64,000 bases of DNA from Neocallimastix lanati (nom. inval.) (GCA_016946835.1 JACVTC010000079.1:391001-455000), one strand, 5' to 3'; counted from the first letter of the stretch, positions 21,601 through 34,336 are shown. Program-made: numbers and translations. Notes: a model not told the origin generated them from the letters alone.

Positions 21601-23676
21601 ATATGTTTTTCATGAGATAGTTTTTTAATGTAATAAGGACAATGAAGAGCAGAGCCCTTTAAATTTGTTGGAATAAAAGCCTTAATATCTTTCCCGATAT
21701 TATTTGCTGTATTGATAAATTTTTCTACCATTTCATCGGCCGTAAGCGAATTGTAATGAGAATCAAGGTCATTTTCTAGGATTGAAAAATAATTATGTGA
21801 TAAAATATCTGAATTTTTTGTTTTACAAATATGAGTTGACCATTTAGAAACTTTAGTAGGCCTTATAAAACCATCGGAGAGAACTTTGTTGCAAGAAAGT
21901 AAAATAGGTTTATGATCAGAAATACCATAAAACGAAGTACAAACCGAGGTTTTATTAATATGGGATGCCAAAGCCTCATTATAGATGACATGATCAATGC
22001 AAGATGATCTAGTACCTTTAGCATATGTAAATTGATTACCATATAAAGGAGCAATATACCAATTAGGAAAATTATTTGAAATGTATGTTTTGATCTTCTT
22101 TAATGACATGTTAAAGTCACCAACTAGGACAGCCGGAACATTTTTTCTATTGTGAAAACGTAACCATTGAGAGAGTTCATCAAAAGCAACTAGTCTTGCT
22201 TCCTTCCATTTGCTTTGAGGGAAGTAGATATTACCAATAGTACATTTTTGATTCCAAAAAGAAGTAATATTAACTGAAATGATATATTTGTATAAAAACG
22301 GTTCTTTGAAGAAAGAGCACGAAGAATGAACACCAATAAAGAGTCCTCTCATACCAGGGGTTTTAGGATTAGCTTTAAGGAAAACTGAGTTGTAATATGG
22401 AATTAAAGGTGATGAAACATCTTTTGGTAGATATTTACTTTTTCCAGTTTCTTGTAGACAGATACATATAGGTTTAAAAGTAGAGTTGAGATACAAAATA
22501 CTATCTCGCTTTTCAGTATTCCAACCGTTAATATTCCAACTAACACAGAGATTAAAGAAAGAAGAATTTGAATTTAGATGGCTAGTGAAAAAATCTTTTG
22601 CCATAGGATTAAGTTCAACATCAATGTTTTTAGATTTCCTCGACTTGTTCTTTTGATTCAGTTTATTACACAAGGACCAGGTAATTTTAGCTGTTTCAGG
22701 AATTTCATCTCTTAAGAAATTTAAAACATAGAAAAAGATGAGATCATTTTTGTATTTATTAACCCTAATAATGAAGTATGAGCCATACCTTGGAGAAAAA
22801 AGTTTTTTAACATATGGAATAATTTCATTGTAGTAAGGGATCTTACTAATAACTTGTGCCATTAGTTTTCTAGGGGACCAAGAATTAAGGTCATGAATGA
22901 AAATAAGGCTATAATTATTCATATGATTTCCGAAGCAGTAGAAACCACGATGGAAGGGAGTAGTGTTAACAGAACTAGAAGCATCCATGTTTAGAGTTAG
23001 TTGAGAAAAGAACTGACTTAATTTCTATTTAAAATGAATTGATTATAAGGATTGAATACCAAAGAATTATATATAAAATATTTAACATTTAAGTTTACTG
23101 AATATAAGAGTTAATAGTTTCACATGAATTGTATTTCCTAAGATATATTTAAAAAACAATGTTAGTGGAAAAATTATTTATTCAATAAAATAATGTAAAA
23201 TAGTAAATTTAATTTATTTTTTTTTATATGTTAAAATATTGTAAAAGGATATGAAAATTAAAAAAACCTAAAGTAAAAAATTAATATAGAGATATAAAAT
23301 AACATATATAACGATAAAAAAGTATATATATATATATAAAAAGTATAGAAAAAATATAGAAAAAATTTAAAAAATATAAGAAAAAAACAAAAACAATATT
23401 GTTAGTAGTATAGTGTAAAAAATTCTTTTGATTGAATAATTGATTTAAAAAGCTACAGTTATGTTTTATATAAAAAGATTGAAATTGCATATAAGATTGA
23501 AAAATAATTAAGATTTTATTATTATACTAATTGCTGAATCCCCTCAGAAACCATACAGCTTAGGTTCCATCATTGGGATTTTAAATAAAATACACTGAAA
23601 AAAATAAATAAAAGGTTAGTAAATAATATATATATAAAATATAATAAATACAAGTACATTCAACAAGCAGCAACAA
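18644..23676 (-). mobile_element. APE-type LINE (non-LTR retrotransposon), apparently full length
   Basis: A single large ORF (18825-22988) lies on the minus strand. On that strand the 3' end shows AATAAAG (about 18700), then a poly(A) tail (T-run 18643-18665 on the plus strand). A 33-bp sequence left of the tail (18611-18643) recurs with two mismatches at 23677-23709, which may be a long target duplication and would set the 5' end near 23676. The 5' border is the least certain part. Confidence 0.8.
18825..22988 (-). CDS. LINE endonuclease/reverse transcriptase polyprotein, intact ORF
   Basis: 1387 codons with no stop or frameshift. About residues 1-150 are basic and unassigned. Residues ~165-390 are an APE-type endonuclease: CVSWNINGW, CLQETGKS, LVGDFNMSL, and SDHKPILLSC as the catalytic HD pair. 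Residues ~600-900 are reverse transcriptase: NNKAPGPDGIPIEF, SIPKKGDLSDCSNYRGISL, FGFRNREEC, FLDLKKAYDSV, RGVRQGCPLSPILFN and the catalytic LFADDVVL. Near residue 1215 a CPCCGEGNQSFEHWIFKC zinc knuckle follows. A ~150-residue tail with LLGG and AEFLTNAIP motifs is shared with the truncated copy at 17.4-18.0 kb. The endonuclease nicks target DNA and RT copies the RNA there. The start ATG at 22988 is the first in frame. All catalytic motifs look intact, so this copy may be mobile. Confidence 0.92.
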   Translation of the reverse strand: MDASSSVNTTPFHRGFYCFGNHMNNYSLIFIHDLNSWSPRKLMAQVISKIPYYNEIIPYVKKLFSPRYGSYFIIRVNKYKNDLIFFYVLNFLRDEIPETAKITWSLCNKLNQKNKSRKSKNIDVELNPMAKDFFTSHLNSNSSFFNLCVSWNINGWNTEKRDSILYLNSTFKPICICLQETGKSKYLPKDVSSPLIPYYNSVFLKANPKTPGMRGLFIGVHSSCSFFKEPFLYKYIISVNITSFWNQKCTIGNIYFPQSKWKEARLVAFDELSQWLRFHNRKNVPAVLVGDFNMSLKKIKTYISNNFPNWYIAPLYGNQFTYAKGTRSSCIDHVIYNEALASHINKTSVCTSFYGISDHKPILLSCNKVLSDGFIRPTKVSKWSTHICKTKNSDILSHNYFSILENDLDSHYNSLTADEMVEKFINTANNIGKDIKAFIPTNLKGSALHCPYYIKKLSHEKHIAFRNIKPYFNCENVDNYLEQFNKYEKLCKLIKKTKSKFRSARFKANIVKIGNYFLNKDFKNGWRCLKKMAKPSYSSTSLTCIKSKFGQDIISPSKQLDRWAEYYKDLASDPSGHSLNRNYWNHALRNISLRSTTWNINGPITIEDIKKTISSMKNNKAPGPDGIPIEFYKALFCNEELLESHPAAGKCLKLIFNKIWNGSFPKKWNSASIVSIPKKGDLSDCSNYRGISLINVGLKIISKIITDRISTYALSHNFIRPEQFGFRNREECISLFISVREICQRRKFQGKFTYLAFLDLKKAYDSVPIFNILTKLYHYGVRGKCFDFLCNLYTSSKARARFASMLSNEFPIKRGVRQGCPLSPILFNLFINDILNDCEKYGVNVGRKKCCGGLFADDVVLIAPNAKNLEKLLKKVHKWANLNEMTFGIEKCTTMVIKPMNFQPPPNYSDPTFYLGKNDIPKVSSYVYLGIPFSDDLLLEHIISHMHFKVRISLLSFTRFFSNKLIPIVYKKKVLQSFVISKVIYYSPLLGSNKSRTARIQTLINTGLFWCIGSFSKNGKTNTEINDYIRHNSTMSTYALSRDLSIPPIAGICAALQIKSFVKWSKSNCIIKDLIKSIPKMPYYSWTKESRTLYKKIKKYKCVKYDDIIERYWKSVAKFQGIKGQNYDSNKFSNNKAIIMLSLKYPQFNLGFSWIIRLRCGYKYNTTIAIRMGRVSEDCPKSCPCCGEGNQSFEHWIFKCDALASFRWNSLNFIDDLYVLFLRKIRAFNPLSSYDSISDFEDYINHYIYLFLLGGTLVLNELHFDSGEQRHLNELLFKGSSESPVPKIVGLAEFLTNAIPIISSSFELLFDRYCKISNLTKSVDVVLIRHNENTGLSSITTKGDSRPSSSINDESGESLVDTTLSILRMLLLNFISFLFDRKGKIPA

Positions 23677-24140
23677 AAAAAATTCATTTTAAATATATTT
23701 TAAATAAAATATACTGTAAAAAAAAAAAAAAATAAAAATAAAATAAAAAAAATAAAATAAAATAAAAATAACTTAAAAAATATAGTTATTAATTAAAGTA
23801 AAAAAAAAAAAATAATTAAAATTAAAATTAAATAATATAAAATAAAATAATACTATTTTAAAATAAAATTTTTAAAATAAAATTTTTATATAAAAGAGAA
23901 ATTCTGTTCACCATATTTTTTAAAATTTTTAATAAATATTTATTTTATTTAAAAGAATAGATAAATATTATAATTAATTAAAAAAAAATATTATTAATTT
24001 ATAGTATTTTTAATAAATAATATTCTATAATCTATAATGATATAAATATAATTTATTATTTATTAATTTATAAATATTAAAATATTATTAATATTATTAA
24101 TTTATACTATTATAAATTATTATTATTATTATTATTGTTG

Positions 24141-24172
<32 letters not shown>

Positions 24173-24180
24173 TTAATTTT

Positions 24181-24222
<42 letters not shown>

Positions 24223-24287
24223 TGTTTGTTTTTAATTATTATTTATTATTAGAGTTTATTATTTATTATTAATGATTTTATTATTAT
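23010..24287. other. Spacer between the LINE ORF and calcium channel gene 1
   Basis: The first ~670 bases are probably the LINE 5' untranslated region. A short, less AT-biased stretch at about 23530-23590 contains ATTTTAAATAAAATACACTG, resembling 23695-23716. From about 23710 to 24230 there are A-runs, TTA repeats (24118-24172) and a 40-base T-run (24183-24221). No gene seen. The 3' untranslated region of the channel gene is in the right part. Confidence 0.5.
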
Positions 24288-27200
24288 TTAAACAATAGAA
24301 ATTTTATCACATTCCTGTATTTGTTGTCTTTTCTCTTTAAATCTATATTGTAGTTTCCATATATTATAAACTACATTAAATGGAATCTCCTGGTCTTCGA
24401 TAGATGTTTCTCTAGTACTTGTTGAATTTTTATTTTTTGGTAAAATAATAGCTTTACCTTTAGAAAAGGTTTCACTAAATGTTTCTTTGTTTGGTAAAAG
24501 AATAGCTTTACCTTTAGAAAAGGATTCACTAAAAGTATCTATACTTGGTAAATGAATAGCTTTACCTTTAGAAAAGGATTCACTAAATATTTCTTTGCCT
24601 GGGAAAAGTACAGTCTTACTCTTAGAAAAGGTTTCAGTAAATGTTTTTCTGAAAGGTAATTTAAACTTTTTATTATTTGAATAATTACTACCATTTAAAT
24701 TTTCCTCATGTCCGGCATATGTATTTGATTTATCTTCCATTTTATTATGATTTAATTGATATTTAAATTTCGATGTTAATGGAGTGCGTTCACTATTACT
24801 ATTATTTGAACAATTATCTTCTGAAGAAGAATTTGTAGTGGCAGATAAATAATAATTATCAGTTTTGATATTATTATAAACATTATTATTAATAATTGGG
24901 TTATTAATATAATTTCTTTGGTTATCTTCTATTAAATAAATTTCTGATTCCAATGGTTCCTCATAATATATATATTTTGAATTATTTGTACATTTATCAT
25001 CATAAGAATATAAAGATGAGGATGATGTAGCTAATGGTGAACGTATTCGACCTGACGATCTAGGAGCATCATCAACTAATATATTAATTCTCTCTGTATT
25101 GTTATTATTAAATTGATAATAGGTTTCAACATTTTGACTACTACTACTGCATATTTCTTCATCATCTGTTTCATTAAGGTGGTAACTATAGTTAGCATTC
25201 ATTAATTCGTTATAATTTGAGTTATTTGGATTTAGTGTATTAACGGATATTGGTGTAGATGAAGAAGAAGCTACTGCGGTACTATCATATCCATCATAAA
25301 TATTATAAACTTTTTCTTTTGTTTCAATATTCTTTTCCTCATAGCCAGTCTGAGGTACAACTTTTTCCTTTGTTTTTTCAATATTCTTTTTCTCATAACC
25401 CGTCTGAGGGACAACTCTTTCTTTTTTAACATAGGATTCTGGTAATTCTTCTCCCATCCAACAATTAAGGAAACTATAGATAGTATCATCATAACTACAC
25501 TTATTATTTTTAACTTTAATATTTTTAAATAATTCTTCAATTGGTGGTTTTGTTGCCAATAAACCTTTAGCTCTTTCACGGCTACCCCATTGAGCTCCTT
25601 TAGGTAGTTCAAATTCATCATAAATATTTATTAAATCTGTAAATACAACTTCTCCTGATTTGTTTGTATCATATTCTATCCACTGTTTATTGAATTCATC
25701 CCAAACTTTTTCTAATCTTACAATTTCATCATGTTCTTCCAAAACATTAATAAATGTATCAACAGTAATAGCTGAAAAGCTATTTAATAAAATCCAATTT
25801 AATACAACATGTAGTGAAATAAAGAAAATAACTGCATATGGTGTACCACAATTTTCTTCTTCAGGATCACAATTTGTTATTGTTTTCCCCATACAATCAG
25901 CCATTCCAAAAGGCCAACCTTCACCTTTATCATTAAATAAATATTAAATAAAAATAAATGAAATTTTAAATTATTGCATTTATTTATTTATTATTTATTT
26001 TTTATTATTTATTTATTTATTTTATTTTTCGTTTATTTTTTTTTTTTATTTATTTTTATTTTATTTATTTATTTTTTTTTATTTTTTTTTTTGGATGTAA
26101 ATAAAAATAAAAAAAAAAGAAATATTCATGATAATTAGTATATTTATTTGAGGTTAGGATTAGTTATTTTAATTTATTGTAAAGAAAAAAAAAATAAAAA
26201 AAAATAAAAAGAAAAATAAAAAGAAAAAAAAATAAAAATAAAAATAAAAATAAAAATAAAAATTAAAATAAAAATAAAAATAAAAATAAAAATAAAAATA
26301 AAAATTAAAATAAAAATAAAAATAAAAATAAAAATAAAAATAAAAATAAAAATAAAAATAAAAATAAAAATTAAAATTAAAATAAAAATAAAAATAAAAA
26401 TAAAAATAAAAATAAAAATAAAAAGAAAAATAAAAAGAAAAAAAATAAAAATAAAAATAAAAATAAAAATAAAAATAAAAATAAAAATAAAAATAAAAAT
26501 AAAAATAAAAATTAAAATTAAAATAAAAATAAAAATAAAAATAAAAATAAAAATAAAAATAAAAAGAAAAATAAAAAGAAAAAAAATAAAAATAAAAATA
26601 AAAATAAAAATAAAAATAAAAATAAAAATAAAAATAAAAATAAAAATAAAAATAAAAATAAAAATAAAAATAAAAATAAAAATAAAAATAAAAATAAAAA
26701 TAAAAATAAAAATAAAAATAAAAATAAAAATAAAAATAAAAATAAAAATAAAAATAAAAATAAAAATAAAAATAAAAATAAATTATAAGATTATAAATTA
26801 TTATAAATTACATATATTATTTAAAAAGTTTAAATAATTTACCTGTAGAAAAAATAAAAACAGTAGTTAAACTTTTAAAGAACGTAGAAAAATTGACATT
26901 TTCACTTAAATAACTAGTATGTTCAATATTTATGTCACCGAAATAACTATATCCAATAACAGCATATATACAACAGGTAAGGAACATTAACTATTATTAT
27001 TGATTATAATTAATAAGCAAAACAATAACAAGTTAAAAAAAAAAAAAAAATCATTTAAATTAAAAACTTGAATAAAAAAAATTTTTAAATTTACTTAAAA
27101 TTAAAATATTGATAAATTTTTATTAATATTAAAATATTACTTACTATTAAAACATTAGTTAACTGAGTAAAGTTAAACATTACTGCCATACCTAAGGCTT

Positions 27201-29511
27201 TAATACCTTTTGAATATTGGAAAAGACGAATAATACGAACTAAACGTATTAAGACTAAAGCAGCTGCTGGTATATACCTTTCAAAAAGAATTGATATAAC
27301 TGAAGTAAATACAATAAAAAAAGATAGAATGTTCCAAAAATCTTTGAAGAAATCTTTTATACCATAAGCTTTAAATAATAAAATTAATTCAATAATATAA
27401 ATTAATGTAAAACATAATTCGGCATAGGATAAAATTTCTGAAATAAATGGATCTAAATTGTAACTTATCATCATCATACAGATTATACTGATACAAATAA
27501 CTGTTAACATAACTCTATTAAAAAAACGAGATTCAACTAATCTACGAGTTTTAGTTTTTGAAGTATTATTTGATTTTGATTTTGGTGAATTAGTTACTAA
27601 AATTTTTAAATAGTTCAATATTTTTCTTTGACCATCTGTTAAGTACTATTTTTTTTTTTTTTTTTTTTAGTTTTTAATTTTTAATTTTTTAATTTTTAGT
27701 TTTAAGTTTTTAGTTTTATTTTTTTAGTTGTTTAATTATTTAATTTTACAACACAAAAAAAAAAAAAAAAAAATTTAAATGAATATAAAAATAAAAAATA
27801 AAAAATAATATTAATATTAATATTGAGGAAATAATATTTATTTATTTATTTATATTTATTTATTTATTTATTAAATATATATACTTACTTGTATACCACT
27901 TAAAATATCTTGATTTTTTTTTAAACTACTGAAAGTAACAGCAGTAATAACTGAAAGGAAGAGCCAATTACCAATTAAAAGAGCATTAATGAAATATAGA
28001 GAGTAACCTAAATGAATTTTTTCTGGTCGAACAACATCATCTGAAGAAAGATTTATATAACGATACATAATATCTGGCCAAGCTTCTTGATGAGATATGA
28101 CAAAAGTACTCAATAAACCATCAAAGATATTATCAAAAGTTACAGAGTAAGGAATCCAATGACGAAGAACATTATTTTCAAATCGATCGACATAATATCC
28201 TGTACAATGTTCCATTGTCAATACAGAAGTATCACTGCATTGCCAACCTTTATCAACGAAAAGAGATATGCCAATGAGAGAACAAATTAATAAATAAAAA
28301 GCATAAGGAATTATAGCAACAAAAATAGAAGGTATTGTTTTCCAAATAGCTATTGTTACAATTCTTAAGCCTTCTTGCATATATACAAATTTTGCAAAAT
28401 AAATTAATTTTAAAACATGAACAAGTTGATAATAATAATCATCACTGACTGTAATATGAAGGATAGAAACAGCAATAGTTAATATATCAATCCAACATAT
28501 AAATCTTTTAATATAACCATTTTTTGTAAAATAGATACCATTAGCAAAAAATTTGATTACAAGATCTATATAAAAAAGATTTGCAATAATATTATCTCGA
28601 ATTGAATAATACGTAATGTATTTATCTTCTTTAACTCTTGGATTTTCAAAGAATATAGAAATACAACTGAATATAACAATTATATTCATAATGATGAAAT
28701 AGATACGACTATATAAAATTTTATTACAAATATGTACAAAATATGAATCTCTATAGCTTTGATGTAATTTTTTAATTTTGTTCATTATCTTACTTCTTTT
28801 TGTTTCACTTGAATAACTATTACTATCATCCTCAGAATCATCATCTTCATTTAAGATTGATTTATTATCCTCATTTTTTATTTTTTGATTGGAATAATCG
28901 GAAATTTCATAATCAATAATGTCATCTTTATTTGATGATTTACCTTCTCTCAAGCCTTTTCTTGATTTTTTTAATAAAATATTATTATTAGTAATTTCCC
29001 CATACTTCTTTATTTTAGATTTCAATAATTCTGAATTTGCTTTACCTTTTTCAACAACTTTAGAAAATATTTTTGGAGTTGAATTAAGTTTATTTGTTAT
29101 TTCAACAGTATATTTATCTTTAATTTTTGTGATATATTCTTGTGTACTTTCTTTAGCTTTTAACATTTCTTTTTTTGCTTTACTTCTATCAATTGCTTTA
29201 TTAAATGTCTGTGGGAAATTAATGCTGGTATTCATGGATTCATTTAAATCAAATGAATATTTTTCTTTTAATTCTAATAATTTATGTGAAAAAACATTTT
29301 TCATTTTAAATTTATCTGATTTTTCTAAATAGATATCATTATCATTTGGAAAAATAATTTCAGTAACTTCCCCCTTGTTACTCAAATCAATTGTGGTATC
29401 AAAATTGTTAATTAAGCTAAAAATTATATATTATATTAAAATAAATAAATAATTAATTAAATTTTTAATGATAGATAAAATATAATAAAATAAAATAAAC
29501 GTTTTATATAC

Positions 29512-29606
<95 letters not shown>

Positions 29607-32600
29607 GTTTTATATATAATAAAAATAAAAATAAACTTACTTTTCATCATAATTACTACTTATATATTTATCTAAATCATCAGTTGAAGAATTGGCATAT
29701 TCCTCTTTACGTTTAATATTAATATTTTTTTCTGATTCATTGAGATGGTTTTTATTTTTTCCAAAATGTAGTAAAGGTATATTTAAAAAAATATCACTAT
29801 TTAATAATGATGTTTTCGATTTATCTTTATCAGTTTTATATTTTAATGGTAAGCTATTACCAGAATGGGCTGTACTATTTCTTTTTAAATTTTTCAATAG
29901 TGACAAATGTTTTGATTTATCTACATCCATTGTACTATTTCTTTTTAAATTTTTTAATATTGATTGATTACTTTTAATACTTTCATTATGTGAGATAGGG
30001 TTTCTTTTTAAGGATTGGAGAATAGAGGTATGTTTTTGTTTAAATGAATCTTCATGAAGATAAATATGATTGTTTCTGAAGGATTCCAACTGATATGTTG
30101 ACTTATTTCCTTTTTTTGAATATAATAAATTTTTTTCTTTTACCATATAATCATTATCAAAGTCCATAGATTTTTTTATTTTTGATGTTTGAGCAATATA
30201 CTTTTGTACAGGACTATTTGAATTAAATAATGGTTTCTTTTTATTTTTTTTACGATTTGTTATATCACCTTCATTTTCAAATAAATTTTCTTTTTCTTTT
30301 CCCTTCATTTTTTTATTATTTTTATCTTTACTTTCATTATTTTTTTCTTTATTTTTATTTTTACTCTTATCTTTATTTTTATTTTTATTTTTATTTTTAT
30401 CCTTACTTTTACGTTTATTTTCACTTTTATCCTTATCCTTATTTTTATTTTTATCTTCATCTTCACTTTCGATTTTGTCACTACTTTCAACTTTATCTTT
30501 ATTTTTATTTAAAATTCTTGTTAACATAAATTTATTTTTTTTCTTTCTCTTATCTTCTTTTTTATTATCATTATCATTAATAATACTCTCTTCTTCAATT
30601 TCAATTTTATCAGTTTCTGAGATAGGTTCATTGGCAGCGTACTTAGGTCCTTCTAACTTTTTTGTAGGATCATTAATATTGTTATCTGAATCAAATTTTG
30701 TATCAAATAATTCATTAAAAACATATTTAATAATATGTTTAGCATCCCTTTTATTATCATTATTTAATTCCTGGAAATTATAATCACTCTTTAATCGATC
30801 CAAGATAGAGTTAAGCAATATAGCAATAAGGAACTGAGAGAATATATAAGCTCCTATAATAATAATTACTACTGGAATTATAGTAGCATATATACCTTTT
30901 GATTCCACTACATTAGTTTTAATAGAATCCCAATTTTCAACAGTATAAAGTTGGATGACAGATAAAAGGGAATAAAGGAAATTTTCAAAATTATTTTTTG
31001 GCTTATTATTACTGAAATTCATACCACCTTCAAAGAACTGTACAGCAAATAAACTGAAACAGATAACCGATAAACCCCAAATAATAATTAATGAAAGTAA
31101 GGGTTTTGCAGAATCACAAAACACGGCAATTAAATTAGAAAGTTGAGGAATAAATTTTGTTAAACGAAGTACACGAAATGAACGCAACACTCTAAAAACA
31201 GCTGCACCATTTTCATCTCGAGCAATTAATTCAAAAACCGAAATCAATGTAAATAAAAAATCAGTAAAATTATAGAAGGAAGAAGTTATATAACCTTTAA
31301 ATCCCATTACATATATTTTTATTATCATTTCTGTAATAAAAACAAAAGTACATGATATACTAATATCATAAATTAATTTCTGGTTTTTTCTTGACATTTT
31401 ATTACTAACTGAACATACAGCTATTGTATCAATTATAGTAATAAATAAAATAGTTTTTTCCACCCATTGTTTATTGATAAATTTTTCTAACTTTTTTTTC
31501 AAACGTTGCTTTTTACCATTTGGATTAATATTTGAGATGAATGCTTTCTTCATTTTGAAATTATATGTTTTATTAATTTTAATTGATTTTTGAAGACTGG
31601 AAACTACAGTGGCAACAATCAATTGTAAAATTAACCAATTTCCAATGATAATAATTAATAAAAAGAAAATTATACTAAATTTCGATATTACACTTGAAAC
31701 AGTAAAATAAATATTTGACCAACCCTCAGTGGTTAATATCTTTGTATATTAATGTATATTATAATATAAAAAAAAATAATATAATAATAAAAAAAGTTTA
31801 ATAAGTTTAATAATATCAAACATAATATTCAAAAAAAAATTCATTTTTATGAAATTATAGTAATTAATTATTATATGTTATTTATGTGAAATTAATTATA
31901 TATGCAATTATTACTATTATATATTCAAATCTATATATAACCAAATTTTTTTTATACCTGAAATATATTTAACCAAGATATAAAAATATTATCAAAACTA
32001 ATTGTTCCTTTATCTGGATTTAAAAAACTATTTAAACAGCTATAATTCAATGGACATTGTAAATCAGAAGAACAAACAAATTCTTCATCATAAATTTCAT
32101 AACTTTCATAATTAATACATCTATAAGATAATCTACCACCTAATATTGTGACTAAAAGAATACCTATACCAACAAAGAAAAATGCTGTGAAAATACCAAT
32201 ATCTTTAATAACTGGCATTGAACTTTCAATTGCATCACAAATTGTTTTCACATATTTTAAACCTATGAATAAAATAATAATATTAAATTTATTAATTAGT
32301 ATTTTATTATTAAAAAATATATATTAAACTAATAATTAAATAATTTAATAATAATTATTGTTTGAAAATAAATATGTATTTTTTCTTATTTTAATAATTC
32401 AACCAATTATAATATATATATTTATATTTATATTTATATTAATATTAATATTAATATTTATATTTATATTTATATTTATATTATAAAACATTTATCTTTT
32501 ATTATTAAAATATTATGTTTATTTTATTTATTATATATTTTTATTTTCATTATTATTTTTTTTTGTTTTGCTTTGTTTTGTTTTTGTTTTTGTACCTGGT

Positions 32601-32959
32601 AATTTTGGCAAATATTTAATAATAAGCCAAAGTCTGATAGAAGTGAAATTAGGAAAGTCACAAAGAGATAAAATACTAATAACGCATACTAATATATTAA
32701 AAATACCCCAAAAAGTTGTTATGGTCTTTTTGATAGGTGTTACTATAAAAGTTAAAATTGAATCAACAATGAAAAAAACGGAATAAACTTTATCCAGTTG
32801 GAAAAAAATAATATCAATCATCTCATTTTCGAATTCAATATTACCATTGGAAAGAGAAATCGCACTTAAAACTAAAATAATAATATTTATAATAGCATAG
32901 GCTTTACTATTAAGTATCATATATAGTTTTTCCTTAAAGAATTTACGAAATTTTGACAT
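24288..32959 (-). CDS. Four-domain voltage-gated calcium channel alpha-1-like, gene 1 (7 exons)
   Basis: Plasma-membrane pore subunit. Exons 32959-32596, 32262-31958, 31739-29641, 29416-27889, 27645-27145, 26990-26843, 25924-24288; all junctions are GT..AG, the sum is 6582 bases, giving 2193 aa. Four six-helix repeats: I ~1-270, II ~310-535, III ~1130-1430, IV ~1445-1700. The pore glutamates are TTEGW, TVENW, HQEAW and TGEGW, i.e. EEEE, the calcium-channel pattern (sodium channels differ). S4 charges: domain I only two, domain II five (RVLRSFRVLRLTK), domain IV three; domain III reads LVHVLKLIYFAKF, with most arginines replaced. After IV-S6, YDTNKSGEVVFTD is an EF-hand loop. The II-III linker is Lys/Asn/Asp-rich; the tail has four copies of an FSxSFSKGKAIxLP repeat. 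It is a tandem paralogue of 37299-45535. Phases support the model; no transcript data. Confidence 0.88.
26180..26783. repeat. (TAAAAA)n tract inside intron 6 of channel gene 1
   Basis: About 600 bases of near-uniform AAAAAT hexamers with scattered AAAAAG and AATTAAAA variants. A block with the variants AATTAAAATTAAAA and GAAAAATAAAAAGAAAA appears twice, suggesting block duplication. It makes this intron (26842-25925) the longest in the gene at 918 bp. It splits the domain IV pore loop just before GEGW. Confidence 0.9.
29509..29604. repeat. (AAT)n microsatellite and A-run in intron 3 of channel gene 1
   Basis: About 20 AAT triplets followed by a ~33-base A-run, within the intron that splits the II-III linker (29640-29417). 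Confidence 0.85.
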
Positions 32960-33037
32960 TTTATCATATTATTTTATACAGTGTTAAATTAATAAAAAAA
33001 AAATAGTTCTTTTTTTTTTTTTTTTTCAGTTTCTCTA

Positions 33038-33085
<48 letters not shown>

Positions 33086-33722
33086 AAAATAATATAATAA
33101 TTTGTATATTATTTTTCCTTCTAAAAATTAAATATTCTATTTTTATTTAATTAAAAAACTATTTTATTATTATTATTATTGGTTTATATTATGTTATGTT
33201 TTTATGCTTTTTTTTTATTACTGTTATTATTATTATTATTTTTTTTATTTCATTTTATGATATGTGATGTTATATTTAATTTATTTTGTTTTTTGCTTTT
33301 TGAAATTTGTTTTAATAATTTACTTTATGATTATATATATATATATATATATTTTTTTTTGGTTTGTTTGTAGAATATTATTTATTTATTTATTTATTTA
33401 TTCTCAGTATATTCTTCAAGTTTTATTTTTATTATTATTATTTTTTATTATTATTTTTTAATAATATGAATAATTACAATATATATTAATTGTAAAATTG
33501 AAAAAAAAAATAATAATGTTTTTATTAATCATAAAATGAATTGTAAGTTATTAATTTCTTGTGTAATAGTAAAATTAAATCCTTATGAAATATTAGAAAG
33601 TATTAAAACAATAGTAAAAATATACAAATATACAAATATTTAATATCTATATATCAAAATAAAATAACAACAATATAAAATAAATTAATTAAAACTAAAA
33701 TTTAATATTAATTAATAAAATG

Positions 33723-33762
<40 letters not shown>

Positions 33763-34033
33763 AGTAATTTTATTTAAATTATTTATTACTTTGATTTTTT
33801 TTATATTTATATAGAAAATTTTTAATTTTGAAAGCACATATAATTACCTATATATTAATTAAAATATTAAAATATAATCTTTTTTTTTTTGTAAATAATT
33901 ATACTTAAATATTTTATTTAATATTTCAGTGTAATAACTTGGAATATTGCTATTGAAAACAAGGTATTCAATAAATCATTAAAGATTTATGTTTTATTTG
34001 GTGTTCTATAATATTATTAATAAAATGCTTTTT

Positions 34034-34073
<40 letters not shown>

Positions 34074-34289
34074 ATATCTAAATATTTCTTTTATAATTTG
34101 AATTTTCATTTAGGTATTTTAACATAATAGAATAATTGTATATATGTTATATAACTTTTTTATACATATAAGTATTTTTTATTTTTCTATTTTTCTCGAA
34201 CTGAAATATAAATATAACCTATTAGAAATTTTTAGATTATCATTTTATTTTAAAAAATTATGATAAATAATTGAAATAGTATCTTTTAT

Positions 34290-34336
<47 letters not shown>

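Noticed and set aside
30230-30529. Plus-strand Phe/Tyr-rich frame
   Set aside because: Antisense of the Lys/Asn/Asp-rich linker of channel gene 1.
33179-33461. Two short hydrophobic frames between the channel genes
   Set aside because: TTA/TTT repeat-driven, overlapping each other, with no family pattern.
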